Of a DNA stretch of 56,371 nt, positions 42,009-49,475 are shown one piece after another. Each line of letters starts with the position of its first letter. Position 1 is the first letter of the stretch. Position numbers and translations under genes: made by a program. The notes under the pieces were generated by a model, which saw nothing but the letters and a program-made list of their open reading frames with translations, was not told the origin of the DNA and did no database searches. The stretch is from Streptomyces sclerotialus (GTDB taxonomy: Bacteria > Actinomycetota > Actinomycetes > Streptomycetales > Streptomycetaceae): NCBI GenBank assembly GCA_000719105.1, contig JODX01000031.1, positions 1-56,371 of the forward strand, given 5' to 3'.

Positions 42009-42203
42009 ATGAAGCGTGTCAGGCCGATCTGGGTGATCGCCGCAGCCCTCGTGGCCGGGGCCGCCGTCCTGCGGTGGACCAGGCCCCCGCGGGCCGTGTC
42101 CGTGCCGGCCGGTCCGGACGACGGTTCCCGGCTGGTGGTGACGGTCCATCGTGAGCCCGGCGACACGATCACGGAAGGAATCCCGGGACCGGGCCGGACC
42201 TGA
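42009..42203 (+). CDS. small single-pass membrane or secreted protein
   Basis: A 64-residue protein with Lys/Arg at the N-terminus (MKRVRP), one hydrophobic segment (IWVIAAALVAGAAVL) and a polar tail rich in Pro, Gly and acidic residues. GGAGG lies 5 nt before ATG 42009. No family was recognised. Its last codons form the first copy of an 18-bp direct repeat that continues past the stop, so the end of the gene may have been altered by repeat slippage. Confidence 0.6.
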   Translation: MKRVRPIWVIAAALVAGAAVLRWTRPPRAVSVPAGPDDGSRLVVTVHREPGDTITEGIPGPGRT

Positions 42204-42251
42204 CGGGGACCGGGACCGGGCCGGACCTGGTGGGGAGAAGGACCGGGCCGG
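42185..42251. repeat. direct repeats at the end of the small membrane-protein gene
   Basis: GGGACCGGGCCGGACCTG occurs at 42185-42202 and 42212-42229 (27-bp period); a shortened copy, GACCGGGCCGG, is at 42241-42251. The first copy spans the stop codon. Confidence 0.75.
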
Positions 42252-42273
42252 CAGGGTCGCCCGGCCGGAGGCG

Positions 42274-42669
42274 TCACCGGCCGGTGGGGGCGGCCCGGCC
42301 GAAGAACACGGCGTATCCGGCGGGGAGCCGGCCGATGAGCTGGTTCAGCTCCCCGGCCGGGACGGTGTCCGCCACGCTGGTCAGCACCGCGTTGACGTCC
42401 CACTGGGGGCTGTGGGCGTGCGCGGGCGTACGCTCGCCGACCCGCAGGCAGAACTCCTCCACCCCGTAGGACGCGGCCCGGTCGGCCGAGGCGGCCGTGA
42501 GCGTGCCGCCCAGCGGGGCCGGCAGCTGCGCAGCCAGGTCCCGGGCCTCCGGTGCGGTGATCCGTTCCGCGAGCACCTCCAGTACCGCCCTGGAGGTCTG
42601 TGCGGCCTCGTCCTGGTCCGCGTACTCACCGCGGTCCCTGACACGGGCGAGGAACTCGTCGTACCGCAT
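42274..42669 (-). CDS. DUF2267 domain protein
   Basis: A 131-residue all-helical protein. MRYDEFLARVRDRGEY, then LEVLAERITAPEARDLAAQL and LPAPLGGTL, match DUF2267, a small family found beside stress and sigma-factor genes in actinobacteria and of unknown biochemical role. ATG 42669 follows GGAAGGAAG. A 16-bp tandem repeat lies 22 bp upstream. Confidence 0.85.
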   Translation of the reverse strand: MRYDEFLARVRDRGEYADQDEAAQTSRAVLEVLAERITAPEARDLAAQLPAPLGGTLTAASADRAASYGVEEFCLRVGERTPAHAHSPQWDVNAVLTSVADTVPAGELNQLIGRLPAGYAVFFGRAAPTGR

Positions 42670-43090
42670 GGGGCGCTTCCTTCCACTCCGATGTGGCCGG
42701 TGACGCATGTGGCCGGTGACGCCAGAGCGAAGGCTCGCTCTCGTCCCCCGAGTGCCCGTCGCTCCCGGGCGATAACGGCTGTTCCCGTGGACTCCCCGAC
42801 CCGGTGTGCGACCACCGGACTGCCGCGGTCCCCGGGATCGGAGGGGCCGTCCCCGTCCGGGCCGTTCCGGCTCGCCACCGGAGGGAACCCGGTGGCCCTG
42901 GAGAGACAGCGGGGCGGGGACCGGGCCGCCGGGCGGCCTCTCGTGCCGGGTCCCGGACGGCCGGTCCCCGGTGTCCCACAGGTCCCGGCAGATCAGGACG
43001 AGTAGCCCTTGTCTCGCTGGGAAACAGCAGCGAAGGGACCGAGATTTCACTGTGAACGGCCCTGCTACCGATGGGACCGGGGAAGGTGAG
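42670..43090. other. 421-bp divergent intergenic region
   Basis: Separates DUF2267 (leftward) from an RsbW-like gene (rightward). It holds the 16-bp tandem repeat at 42691-42722 and GC-rich sequence with no convincing gene. A GTG at 43052 is an alternative start for the rightward gene. Confidence 0.5.
42691..42722. repeat. 16-bp perfect tandem repeat
   Basis: ATGTGGCCGGTGACGC occurs twice with no gap, 22 bp upstream of the DUF2267 start. It may bind a dimeric regulator or be simple duplication. Confidence 0.7.
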
Positions 43091-43525
43091 ATGGCGACCG
43101 AGCCGCACTGGAGCGAAAAACTGCCTTCCGACGAGATCGAGAAGTACCACGTCGCCTTCGACGGAGAGCTGGGCGACGTGACGGGGGCGCGTCTGGCCGC
43201 CGAGGAGTTCCTGTGTGCCGTGGCGCGCATGGCGCCGCCGACGGCACCCGAGCACTGGGACGACATCCTGCTGGTCGTCAACGAACTGGCGGCCAACGCG
43301 GTCCAGTACGCCCCGGGGCCGTTCACACTGACGATGCGCCGCACGTTCGACGGTGTGCATGTGACGGTGCACGACACCAGCACCACGCCGCCCGCGCCCC
43401 GCCCGTTCCACCCCAGCAAGGGTGGCGGCGGCATCGGGTGGCATCTGGTGCACACACTGTGCACCCAGGTGAGCGTGGTGGCACAGGACGACGGCAAGGA
43501 CATCCACGTCTTCCTGCCCTGGTGA
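43091..43525 (+). CDS. RsbW/SpoIIAB-like ATP-binding protein (anti-sigma-type kinase)
   Basis: A 144-residue HATPase_c (GHKL) protein. The N-box is LLVVNELAANAVQYAPG (Glu and Asn for Mg-ATP) and the glycine loop is GGGGIGWHLVHTLC. Such proteins bind sigma factors and phosphorylate STAS antagonists. ATG 43091 was chosen for the nearby GGAAGG; GTG 43052 would add 13 residues. It converges on another ATPase gene, with a strong shared terminator between. Confidence 0.87.
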   Translation: MATEPHWSEKLPSDEIEKYHVAFDGELGDVTGARLAAEEFLCAVARMAPPTAPEHWDDILLVVNELAANAVQYAPGPFTLTMRRTFDGVHVTVHDTSTTPPAPRPFHPSKGGGGIGWHLVHTLCTQVSVVAQDDGKDIHVFLPW

Positions 43526-43529
43526 CCCA

Positions 43530-43587
43530 CGGGCCCTCGCACAGGGGCGGCGCACGGCGGGCCGCGCCGTCGCTGTGCGAGGGCCCG
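43530..43587. terminator. bidirectional terminator between convergent ATPase genes
   Basis: CGGGCCCTCGCACAG (43530-43544) pairs perfectly with CTGTGCGAGGGCCCG (43573-43587): 15 bp, with a smaller GGCGC/GCGCC stem inside. It starts 5 bp after one stop and ends 16 bp before the other. Confidence 0.88.
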
Positions 43588-43602
43588 CGCGCGTACGGGC
43601 CG

Positions 43603-44340
43603 TCAGACCAGCGGCACGAACACGCTGATCGTCTTGCCGCCCTCCGGACGGCGCCGGACGTCGATGTCACGCGCCAGACGGATGATCAGTGGCCACCCGT
43701 AGCCGTTGCCGACGTGCGCCAGAGGCAGGGTGCCGGGACCGTAGGCGGCGGCGGGGACGACATCACTGTGGTCCCGCACGCTCAGCCGTACCCCTTCGGG
43801 CGTGGGCGCCACCTCGAACCCCGCGATGCCGCCGCCGTGCCGGATGGCGTTCGTCACCAGCTCCGAGACCACGAGCAGTAGATCGATGACGGCCTGCTCG
43901 GCGACGCGCCGGCCGGGGGCGCCCCAGTACTCCTGGACCACGGAGCGCGCGTGGTGCCGTGCCGCCGCGGCGCTGGTGATGGCCACCGGCGCCGGCGCCG
44001 CCCCGCCCCCGACGGGTCCGCCGCCATTGCCGGGAACGGCGGCCCTGGCCGGCAGTCCGTTCACGTCTCCCCCGGTGGCGCCGCCGGACGCGCCGTCGCC
44101 GGAAGAGACGGACGGGACGGGAGAAACGGAGGAGACGGAAGAGACGGGAAAGGCGGGAGAAAAAGGTCTCGTCGGCATGCCCGTGCCCGAAGCGATGGCC
44201 CGCGTCGGCGTTCCGTTGCCGGACGGGGCCCCGTCCGCTCCGGCGTGCCGGCCGTAGGGGCCGTGGCCGTTCTTGAGGTCCGTCGCGTCGGTGGCGTTCA
44301 CGAAGCCACCGTCCCCGGTCGTGCGGCGTTCCACCGACAT
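43603..44340 (-). CDS. RsbW-like ATP-binding protein with long disordered N-terminus
   Basis: A 245-residue protein. Residues 1 to about 120 are low complexity (Gly/Ser/Ala/Pro), including alternating Ser-Val runs (SSVSSVSPVPSVSS) coded by degenerate 9-bp repeats. The rest is a GHKL ATPase: LLLVVSELVTNAIRHGGG (N-box), LSVRDHSD (G1) and GNGYGWPLIIRLARDI (lid). The extension is unusual for anti-sigma ATPases and may be a flexible tether or a protein-binding region. ATG 44340; the upstream Shine-Dalgarno is weak. Confidence 0.85.
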   Translation of the reverse strand: MSVERRTTGDGGFVNATDATDLKNGHGPYGRHAGADGAPSGNGTPTRAIASGTGMPTRPFSPAFPVSSVSSVSPVPSVSSGDGASGGATGGDVNGLPARAAVPGNGGGPVGGGAAPAPVAITSAAAARHHARSVVQEYWGAPGRRVAEQAVIDLLLVVSELVTNAIRHGGGIAGFEVAPTPEGVRLSVRDHSDVVPAAAYGPGTLPLAHVGNGYGWPLIIRLARDIDVRRRPEGGKTISVFVPLV

Positions 44341-44699
44341 CAACCCCGGACGGCCCGCGACGCACCGCGTCCGCGCGCGCTCCGCGCCGCGCGCGGAGGA
44401 CGGAACACCGGGCCCCCGGCTTTCGGGACGCCGCACTGGTCCGGCATCGGCACACTCCCACTTCCCACGCTCGTCACGGTCGCCCCCGCGGCCGCGGTCC
44501 CTCGGCAGGCCACGTGCCCCGTGGCCGCTTCCGCAGGTGCCGTGACGCCGTATCCGCCGGGGCGGATCCGAGAGCGGCACCGTACACGTCGGTCAATCAT
44601 CATCGAGCCCCGCTTACCCGCTCGGTCCCGAAGCATGAGCGGAATCTTCACTCGCGGCTCCAATTTTCGGACACCGGTCCCCTCCCCGTCCCACCGGGG
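44341..44699. other. 359-bp intergenic region before the ATPase gene
   Basis: Upstream region of the 43603-44340 gene and downstream of the PRC-barrel gene, both leftward. A GGGTAAGC word on the minus strand near 44615 resembles a SigB-type -10 but has no matching -35. No gene was recognised. Confidence 0.4.
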
Positions 44700-45065
44700 T
44701 CAGGAGGACCGTGTCCTGGCCAGACCACGGTAATAGGCGGCCACGCTCTCCAGGTACCCGACGTCCGAAGTCTCCCGGTCCGTCCGGAACAACGGCGCCG
44801 ACTTCACCTCGTCGCGGGTGGACGCCACGGTGATCCGCTGGGTCTCCGGGTCGATGCGTGCGACGAGCCCCGCCGGCACCAGGACGCTCTTGCCGAACAC
44901 CCACACACCCGTGTCGACGATCAGATGCCGCCGGGGCGTGTCCTCGGCCTGCCGGTCCACGTGCCCGATGGTGCCGTCACTGGCCTCGACGGAGAAGCCC
45001 GTCAGGTCCTGTCCTTCCTGGTGGCCGCTGTGCGGCGCGTACGACCAGATGTCGTCGAAGTCCAC
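44700..45065 (-). CDS. PRC-barrel domain protein
   Basis: A 121-residue PRC-barrel protein: DIWSYAPHSGHQEGQDLTGF, VEASDGTIGHVD and HLIVDTGVWVFGKSVLVPAG match the domain, then a short C-terminal tail predicted helical. Family members in actinobacteria are stress-associated and of unclear biochemical role. GTG 45065 was chosen for AAGGGAG upstream; a longer frame from ATG 45122 would translate the 12-bp repeats as an Arg/Glu-rich extension. Confidence 0.87.
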   Translation of the reverse strand: MDFDDIWSYAPHSGHQEGQDLTGFSVEASDGTIGHVDRQAEDTPRRHLIVDTGVWVFGKSVLVPAGLVARIDPETQRITVASTRDEVKSAPLFRTDRETSDVGYLESVAAYYRGLARTRSS

Positions 45066-45076
45066 TTCGCTCCCTT

Positions 45077-45112
45077 CTCTGCGCTGCTCTCTGCGCTGCT
45101 CTCTGCCGCTCG
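45077..45112. repeat. 12-bp tandem repeat in the PRC-barrel leader
   Basis: CTCTGCGCTGCT twice exactly, then a third diverged copy (CTCTGCCGCT...), directly upstream of the PRC-barrel ribosome binding site. Confidence 0.65.
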
Positions 45113-45252
45113 TCCGCGTCATCGCCCTCGACAGCAGCAGATACCCCGTTGCGTCGGCCGCATTCAACGCCCCGCTCCCCTCCAGCCACGGTCCGCGGCC
45201 CGCGCCCCGGTGCCCACGGGGACCTCTTCGAGGGAATCACCCGGTTGCGGGG

Positions 45253-45276
45253 GCTTCACCGGCGCAACCGGGGTAC
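45253..45276 (+). promoter_or_regulatory. SigB-type promoter of the SsgA-like gene
   Basis: GCTT-N14-GGGTAC matches the Streptomyces SigB-family consensus GNNT-N14-16-GGGTAY. Transcription would start near 45283, 29 bp before the TTG start. A 10-bp inverted repeat (45240-45249 with 45263-45272) overlaps the promoter and may be an operator. Confidence 0.6.
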
Positions 45277-45311
45277 CTGATGACAACTCGACGACGTTTC
45301 CGGAGGCTTCC

Positions 45312-45830
45312 TTGATTCCGTTCGTGCACAGGACCCTGGCCATGCAGCTCGAGATCGACGCCCACCGTGTACCCGTGCAGGCCCACCTGAGCTACGACGC
45401 GGACGACCCCTTCGCCGTGACGGCGGCGTTCAGCCACGACGAGCGCATCCTCGCGGTGTGGAGACTGGACCGGCAGATGCTCACGGAAGGCGCCCTCCGG
45501 CCGGTCGGCGAGGGGGACGTACGGCTGCGTCCGCAGCGTGTGGGGGCCCGTACCGTGCTGCGCATCGAGCTGTCGGGCACCGCCCAGGACGGCACGGGAC
45601 GGGACCGCGCGGTGGTCCACGCTCCGGCGCACGCCGTGGATCGGTTCTCGGCAGGGGGCTGTCGGAAGGGCTCTCAGACGGGGGCGCCCGCCGCGGACTG
45701 GTCGAAGCCCGCGACCCCGCGCGGGCGGCGCACCCGTGCCGCCGGCTCCTGCGCGGCGTCGAGCATGCGGTGCGCCTCCTCGAGCGCCCGCCGGATATCA
45801 CGGGTGCCCGTCGACACGCACAGCGTGTAG
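45312..45830 (+). CDS. SsgA-like sporulation/cell-division protein with altered C-terminus
   Basis: A SALP-family protein, regulators of septum placement found only in morphologically complex actinomycetes. VPVQAHLSYDADDPFAVTAA, LAVWRLDRQMLTEGAL and GEGDVRLRPQ align with SsgA/SsgB signatures, up to VVHAPAHAVDRF near residue 117. After that, where SsgB has about 20 conserved residues, the chain continues as unrelated Ser/Arg-rich sequence to 172 residues, overlapping the convergent DUF5133 gene by 157 bp. The end is probably rearranged or frameshifted. TTG 45312 was chosen for GGAGG at 5 nt; ATG 45342 is an alternative. Confidence 0.72.
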   Translation: MIPFVHRTLAMQLEIDAHRVPVQAHLSYDADDPFAVTAAFSHDERILAVWRLDRQMLTEGALRPVGEGDVRLRPQRVGARTVLRIELSGTAQDGTGRDRAVVHAPAHAVDRFSAGGCRKGSQTGAPAADWSKPATPRGRRTRAAGSCAASSMRCASSSARRISRVPVDTHSV

Positions 45831-45961
45831 GCGAGGTCCTGCGCACGCCGGTCCGGCCGGCCGTCGCGCTCCTTCCCCTCGCGTTCCTTCCCTTCGCGCG
45901 CCGTCAGCTCCTCGTACTCCTCGACGAGCTTGCGCAGTATCACGGGATGGGGCTTCAGCAT
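45674..45961 (-). CDS. DUF5133-type protein
   Basis: A 95-residue helical protein. MLKPHPVILRKLVEEYEELT and LAYTLCVSTGTRDIRRALEE match a small family (DUF5133) confined to Streptomyces and relatives, function unknown. A charged repeat EGKEREGKERDG sits between the two. ATG 45961 has GGAG at 8 nt. Its 3' end overlaps the convergent SsgA-like frame. Confidence 0.78.
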   Translation of the reverse strand: MLKPHPVILRKLVEEYEELTAREGKEREGKERDGRPDRRAQDLAYTLCVSTGTRDIRRALEEAHRMLDAAQEPAARVRRPRGVAGFDQSAAGAPV

Positions 45962-46060
45962 GTGTTCCACTCCTGGCTCGGGCGGTGTAGGGCGGTGGTC
46001 AGGCCCGTCCCCCGGCCGGTCGGGCCGGGGGACGGGAAGGTGGCGCGCGGGTCTCACACG

Positions 46061-46927
46061 TCAGTCGGGGCGGTTGCGGCCGTCGGCGTGACGCGCCGGC
46101 GACCGGTCCCGGCCGAGGGCCTCGTTCCGCACGCGCGCGCAGCTGCGGCTGATGAGGCGGGAGACGTGCATCTGGGAGATGCCCAGCTGGTCGGCGATGC
46201 GGCTCTGTGTCATGTCCTCGAAGAACCGCATGTAGAGGATGGCGCGCTCACGTTCGGGCAGCTGTCGCAGCCCTTCCTTCGCCGCCTCCCGGTCGACGAC
46301 GGTGTCGTACGACGAGTCGACGGTTCCGAGGGTGTCGGCGAGGCTGTAGCCGTCGTCTCCCGAGGAGACCTCCGCGTCCAGGGACAGGGTGCTGAAGCTG
46401 TCCAGCGCCTCCATCCCCGTGGCGACCTCCTCCTCGGTGAGCTTGGCGTGGGCGGCTATCTCGGCGACCGTGGGCGCGCCGGCGCCGGCGCTCTGGGTGA
46501 GCTCGCGGCGCGCGACGCGCACCTTGTTGCGCAGCTCCTGCACCCGCCGGGGGACCCGCAGGGCCCACATCCGGTCGCGGAAGTGACGCTTGATCTCGCC
46601 GGTGATGGTGGGCACGGCGTAGCTCTCGAAGGCCCCTCGTTCCGGCTCGAACCGGTCGATGGCCTTGAGCAGGCCGAGCGCTGCGACCTGCCGCAGGTCC
46701 TCGAGCGACTCACCGCGGTTGCGGAACCGGCCCGCGATGCGGTGGGCCATGGGCAGCCACGCCTTGACGAGCTCGTCCCGGAGGGCCTCGCGCTCGGGCC
46801 CGTCCTGAAGGCTCTGCAGCCGCGCGAAGGCGGCGATGGTGTCAGGGGCGTCGTCATGCGCCCTCTGATGGGGGTTCTGGGGGCGCGTGGACGTGCCGGA
46901 AAGGTTTGCGGACGTTTCAACCAGCAT
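46061..46927 (-). CDS. SigB/SigF/SigG-family RNA polymerase sigma factor
   Basis: A 288-residue group 3 sigma factor. Region 2 is AHRIAGRFRNRGESLEDLRQ, then VAALGLLKAIDRFEPERG with FESYAVPTITGEIKRHFRDR; region 3 begins VPRRVQELRNKVR; region 4 has LPERERAILYMRFFEDMTQ and the recognition helix RIADQLGISQMHVSRLISR. It directs polymerase to GNNT-N14-16-GGGTAY promoters and is expected to be held by RsbW-type ATPases nearby. ATG 46927 follows AGGAGCGA. Divergent from a second sigma gene. Confidence 0.95.
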   Translation of the reverse strand: MLVETSANLSGTSTRPQNPHQRAHDDAPDTIAAFARLQSLQDGPEREALRDELVKAWLPMAHRIAGRFRNRGESLEDLRQVAALGLLKAIDRFEPERGAFESYAVPTITGEIKRHFRDRMWALRVPRRVQELRNKVRVARRELTQSAGAGAPTVAEIAAHAKLTEEEVATGMEALDSFSTLSLDAEVSSGDDGYSLADTLGTVDSSYDTVVDREAAKEGLRQLPERERAILYMRFFEDMTQSRIADQLGISQMHVSRLISRSCARVRNEALGRDRSPARHADGRNRPD

Positions 46928-47274
46928 GCGGGATCGCTCCTGAACGACGCTTTCAGGGGAATTGCCGCGGGAAAGGGTGCGCGGGGCGGAGAGGCCCCTG
47001 AACGGGCACACCTCACCCGTCGGCGCGCCTCTGGTCCGAAGCACGGAACCCGCTTGCCCCGCCGTCGCGGGGGCAAACAACCGTCCGTGGATGCTCGATA
47101 ACCCGCATGCGGCGCATGTGTCCGTGCGCCCGTCCACCTCGAGCGACCGGCGCCGCGAACATTTCGGTCGAACGTCCGTGACACGAAAACTCATGCCATT
47201 CAGGGGGAGTGAGTCGCTCGATGTGGGGCAAGCGAGGGAGGACATCGAGTACTCAGGCACTTGGGGAGGACGGC
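46928..47274. other. 347-bp divergent region between two sigma-factor genes
   Basis: Contains the leaders of both sigma genes. TTGCCCC...GGGGCAA (47054-47060 and 47070-47076) can form a hairpin. No perfect SigB-type promoter was found by eye. GTG 47209 and ATG 47221 are alternative starts for the rightward gene. Confidence 0.45.
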
Positions 47275-48153
47275 ATGGCAGCCGTGTCGGCAGCACGGGC
47301 AACGGCCACGGCGGGCGAGGCGGTCACCACGACCGGGGCGGAGCTGCCGCTCATCGACGATGCGACGAGGGTTTCGCCGAAGGACGCCAGGGAGCTCTCC
47401 CGCCAGTTCTTCGACCGGCTGGCCGTCCTCGAAGAGGGCACGCACGAGCACCAGTACGTGCGGAACACGCTGATCGAGATGAACCTCTCGCTCGTGCGGT
47501 ACGCGGCCTCGCGCTTCCGCGGCCGCGGGGACTCCCTGGAGGACATCGTCCAGGTCGGCACGATCGGGCTGATCAAGGCGATCGACCGGTTCGAACTCTC
47601 CCGCGAGGTCGAGTTCACCACCTTCGCGGTGCCGTACATCGTCGGTGAGATCAAGCGTTTCTTCCGGGACACGAGCTGGGCCGTGCACGTGCCACGGCGC
47701 CTGCAGGAGGCCCGGGTGGAGCTGGCGAAGGCCACGGACGAGCTGCGCTCGCGGCTGGGCCGCACGCCGACCACGCGGGAGCTCTCCGAACTCATGCAGC
47801 TCTCCGAGGAAGAGGTCATCGAGGCGCGCAAGGCGGCCAACTGCTACAACTCCTCCTCGCTGGACGCCGCCCTCACCCCCACCGGCGCCGAGGACGGCGA
47901 GACGGTCCTGGCCGACGTTCTCGGTGAGGAGGATCCGTCCCTGGAACTTGTGGAGGACTTCCACTCGCTGGCACCTCTCATCGCCGAGCTCGACGAGCGC
48001 GAGCGGCGGATCATCCACATGCGGTTCGTCGAGGAGCTCACCCAGTCCCAGATAGCCGGGCACCTCGGCGTCTCCCAGATGCATGTGTCCCGGCTGATCA
48101 GCCGCATCATCAAGCGGCTGCGGGCCGGCCTCCTGGAACCGGACGTCGCCTGA
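47275..48153 (+). CDS. SigB/SigF/SigG-family RNA polymerase sigma factor
   Basis: A 292-residue sigma factor of the same class as its divergent neighbour. Region 2: YAASRFRGRGDSLEDIVQVG, then TIGLIKAIDRFELSREVEFT; region 3: VPRRLQEARVELAKATDELR; region 4: LDERERRIIHMRFVEELTQS and QIAGHLGVSQMHVSRLISRI. ATG 47275 has GGGGAGG at 5 nt. The shared recognition helix SQMHVSRLISR implies that both sigma factors read similar promoters; different anti-sigma partners may separate their signals. Confidence 0.95.
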   Translation: MAAVSAARATATAGEAVTTTGAELPLIDDATRVSPKDARELSRQFFDRLAVLEEGTHEHQYVRNTLIEMNLSLVRYAASRFRGRGDSLEDIVQVGTIGLIKAIDRFELSREVEFTTFAVPYIVGEIKRFFRDTSWAVHVPRRLQEARVELAKATDELRSRLGRTPTTRELSELMQLSEEEVIEARKAANCYNSSSLDAALTPTGAEDGETVLADVLGEEDPSLELVEDFHSLAPLIAELDERERRIIHMRFVEELTQSQIAGHLGVSQMHVSRLISRIIKRLRAGLLEPDVA

Positions 48154-48210
48154 CCCGGACGCCGCCGGCCGGTACCCGGGCCACCTTTGTCGACTTGCCA
48201 CAGAAACCCC

Positions 48211-48337
48211 CGCCGGTACGGGACACCGTGAGCCACACGGCTTCGGTGTCCCGTACCGGCGCTTCGGTGTCCCGTACCGGCGGCGATTCCCGTATGCGGG
48301 CGGACGTGCGGGGATTTCCGTATGCGGGCGGACGTGC
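48211..48337. repeat. hairpin plus tandem-repeat block after sigma gene
   Basis: CGCCGGTACGGGACACCG (48211-48228) and its exact complement (48244-48261) form an 18-bp stem; AGCC/GGCT extends it inside the loop. The right arm is repeated at 48265-48282 (21-bp period). Then CCGTATGCGGGCGGACGTGC occurs twice (48290-48309 and 48318-48337, 28-bp period). The first hairpin is the likely terminator of the sigma gene; the extra copies are unexplained. Confidence 0.8.
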
Positions 48338-48424
48338 CCGTACGAGCACGCACAGGTTCCCGTACGCCGGGCGCGGACCAGGAAATGCCCCCGTCGCCCC
48401 CCGCCGGGCACGGCCCGTGGAAGA

Positions 48425-48916
48425 TCAGCCTGTGGCGTCGGCGCCGTCCAGGCCGACCGTGACCCGCACCCGCTTGCCGACGGGCTCGCGGCGGACCTCG
48501 TAGGCCTCGCAGAGGGCGAGGACGATCTCCAGGCCGTGCTGGCCGACGCGGCCGGGATCGGCCGCACGGGCGACCGGCAGGACGGGCCCGCTGTCCCACA
48601 GCGTCACCGCGATGGTGCCGCCCGCGAGCTCCAGGTCCATCAGGCAGGGGCCGCCGGTGTACTTGCAGGCGTTCGTGACCAGCTCACTGACGATGAGCTG
48701 GACCGCCCCCCGCACCCGCGCCGGGACCGGTACGTTCCGCTCCGTGTGCGCCCGGACGAGGAAGTCGTCGGCGAAACGCCGGGCGGCGGCGATGTCCTCC
48801 GGCCGCCCCTCGTACCCGGCACTGTCCTTCAGCTCCACCGCGTCGGACTCCAACGGTTCCATCAGCGGGGGAAGCGGGGGAAGGGTGCGCCTGCCGTCGT
48901 GCGCGCTGTGTGCCAC
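48425..48916 (-). CDS. RsbW/SpoIIAB-like ATP-binding protein
   Basis: A 163-residue GHKL ATPase. N-box LIVSELVTNACKYTGG, G1 LWDSGP, and lid VGQHGLEIVLALCEAYEV are intact. It probably binds a sigma factor or phosphorylates a STAS protein. GTG 48916 was chosen; another GTG at 48946 is possible. On the minus strand GCAT-N15-GGGTAG (48998-48974) resembles a SigB-type promoter, but its last base is off consensus. Confidence 0.88.
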   Translation of the reverse strand: MAHSAHDGRRTLPPLPPLMEPLESDAVELKDSAGYEGRPEDIAAARRFADDFLVRAHTERNVPVPARVRGAVQLIVSELVTNACKYTGGPCLMDLELAGGTIAVTLWDSGPVLPVARAADPGRVGQHGLEIVLALCEAYEVRREPVGKRVRVTVGLDGADATG

Positions 48917-48940
48917 TTCCTTCGCTCCCGCCTTCACGAC

Positions 48941-48959
48941 GCCCACCGCAGCGGTGGGC
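48941..48959. terminator. 19-bp palindrome between two ATPase genes
   Basis: GCCCACCGC-A-GCGGTGGGC, a perfect 9-1-9 palindrome, 33 bp past one leftward stop (48993) and 24 bp before the next start (48916). It may be a weak terminator or an operator. Confidence 0.45.
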
Positions 48960-48992
48960 CGACCGCCACGCGCCTACCCCCGCATCCCCGGC

Positions 48993-49475
48993 TCATGCCC
49001 GGTCTGCCGGGTTTCGTTTCCATGCCGTCCGGCGGTCCGTGCGGAGCGGCACGACCGCGGTGATGCGTTTGCCGCCCGACGGGAGGTCCGACACCAGCAC
49101 ATCGCGCGCCAGCCGGCACACGATCGGCCAGCCGTGACCCCCGCAGCGCCGCCGGCCGTGGTCGTCGACCGGCGCCGACGCCACGGGCAGCCTGCGGCTG
49201 CGGTCGCTGACCGACAGATACAGGTCGTCGCCGACGACGGTGACGTCGACGTCCGTGACGCCTCCGCCGTGCAGCATGGCGTTGGTGGTCAATTCCGAGA
49301 CCACGAGCAACGCGTCCGAGAGGGCGGTCTGGTCGCACCCGCCGCCTGCCGCCCGTGCGGCCACCGCCCGCCTGACGGCGGTGCGGGCCTCCGCGGGGCT
49401 CTGCGGCCCGCACGGGGGGCGGGCCGGGAGGGCAGCCGGGCAAGGGGTGGGACGGACCCGGTATCGCTCAAGCAT
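48993..49475 (-). CDS. RsbW-like ATP-binding protein
   Basis: A 160-residue GHKL ATPase. LLVVSELTTNAMLHGGG is the N-box, LSVSDRSR the G1 position and CGGHGWPIVCRLARDV the lid. Compared with the gene at 48425 it has a shorter, Pro-rich N-terminus. It resembles the C-terminal domain of the 43603-44340 protein (both have GxGWPxIxRLARD), suggesting a paralogous pair. ATG 49475 follows GGGAGCGAAAGG. Confidence 0.88.
   Translation of the reverse strand: MLERYRVRPTPCPAALPARPPCGPQSPAEARTAVRRAVAARAAGGGCDQTALSDALLVVSELTTNAMLHGGGVTDVDVTVVGDDLYLSVSDRSRRLPVASAPVDDHGRRRCGGHGWPIVCRLARDVLVSDLPSGGKRITAVVPLRTDRRTAWKRNPADRA

Noticed and set aside
42670..43051. Leftward gene in the GC-rich intergenic stretch
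   Set aside because: Open frames there are low complexity, lack starts with ribosome binding sites, and match nothing recognisable.
44600..44640. SigB-type promoter (GGGTAA on the minus strand)
   Set aside because: The last base is off consensus and no GNNT lies 14-16 nt upstream.
48195..48503. Rightward open frame with repeated VSRTG peptides
   Set aside because: It only translates the hairpin and tandem repeats, has no ribosome binding site, and overlaps the antisense of a clear ATPase gene.
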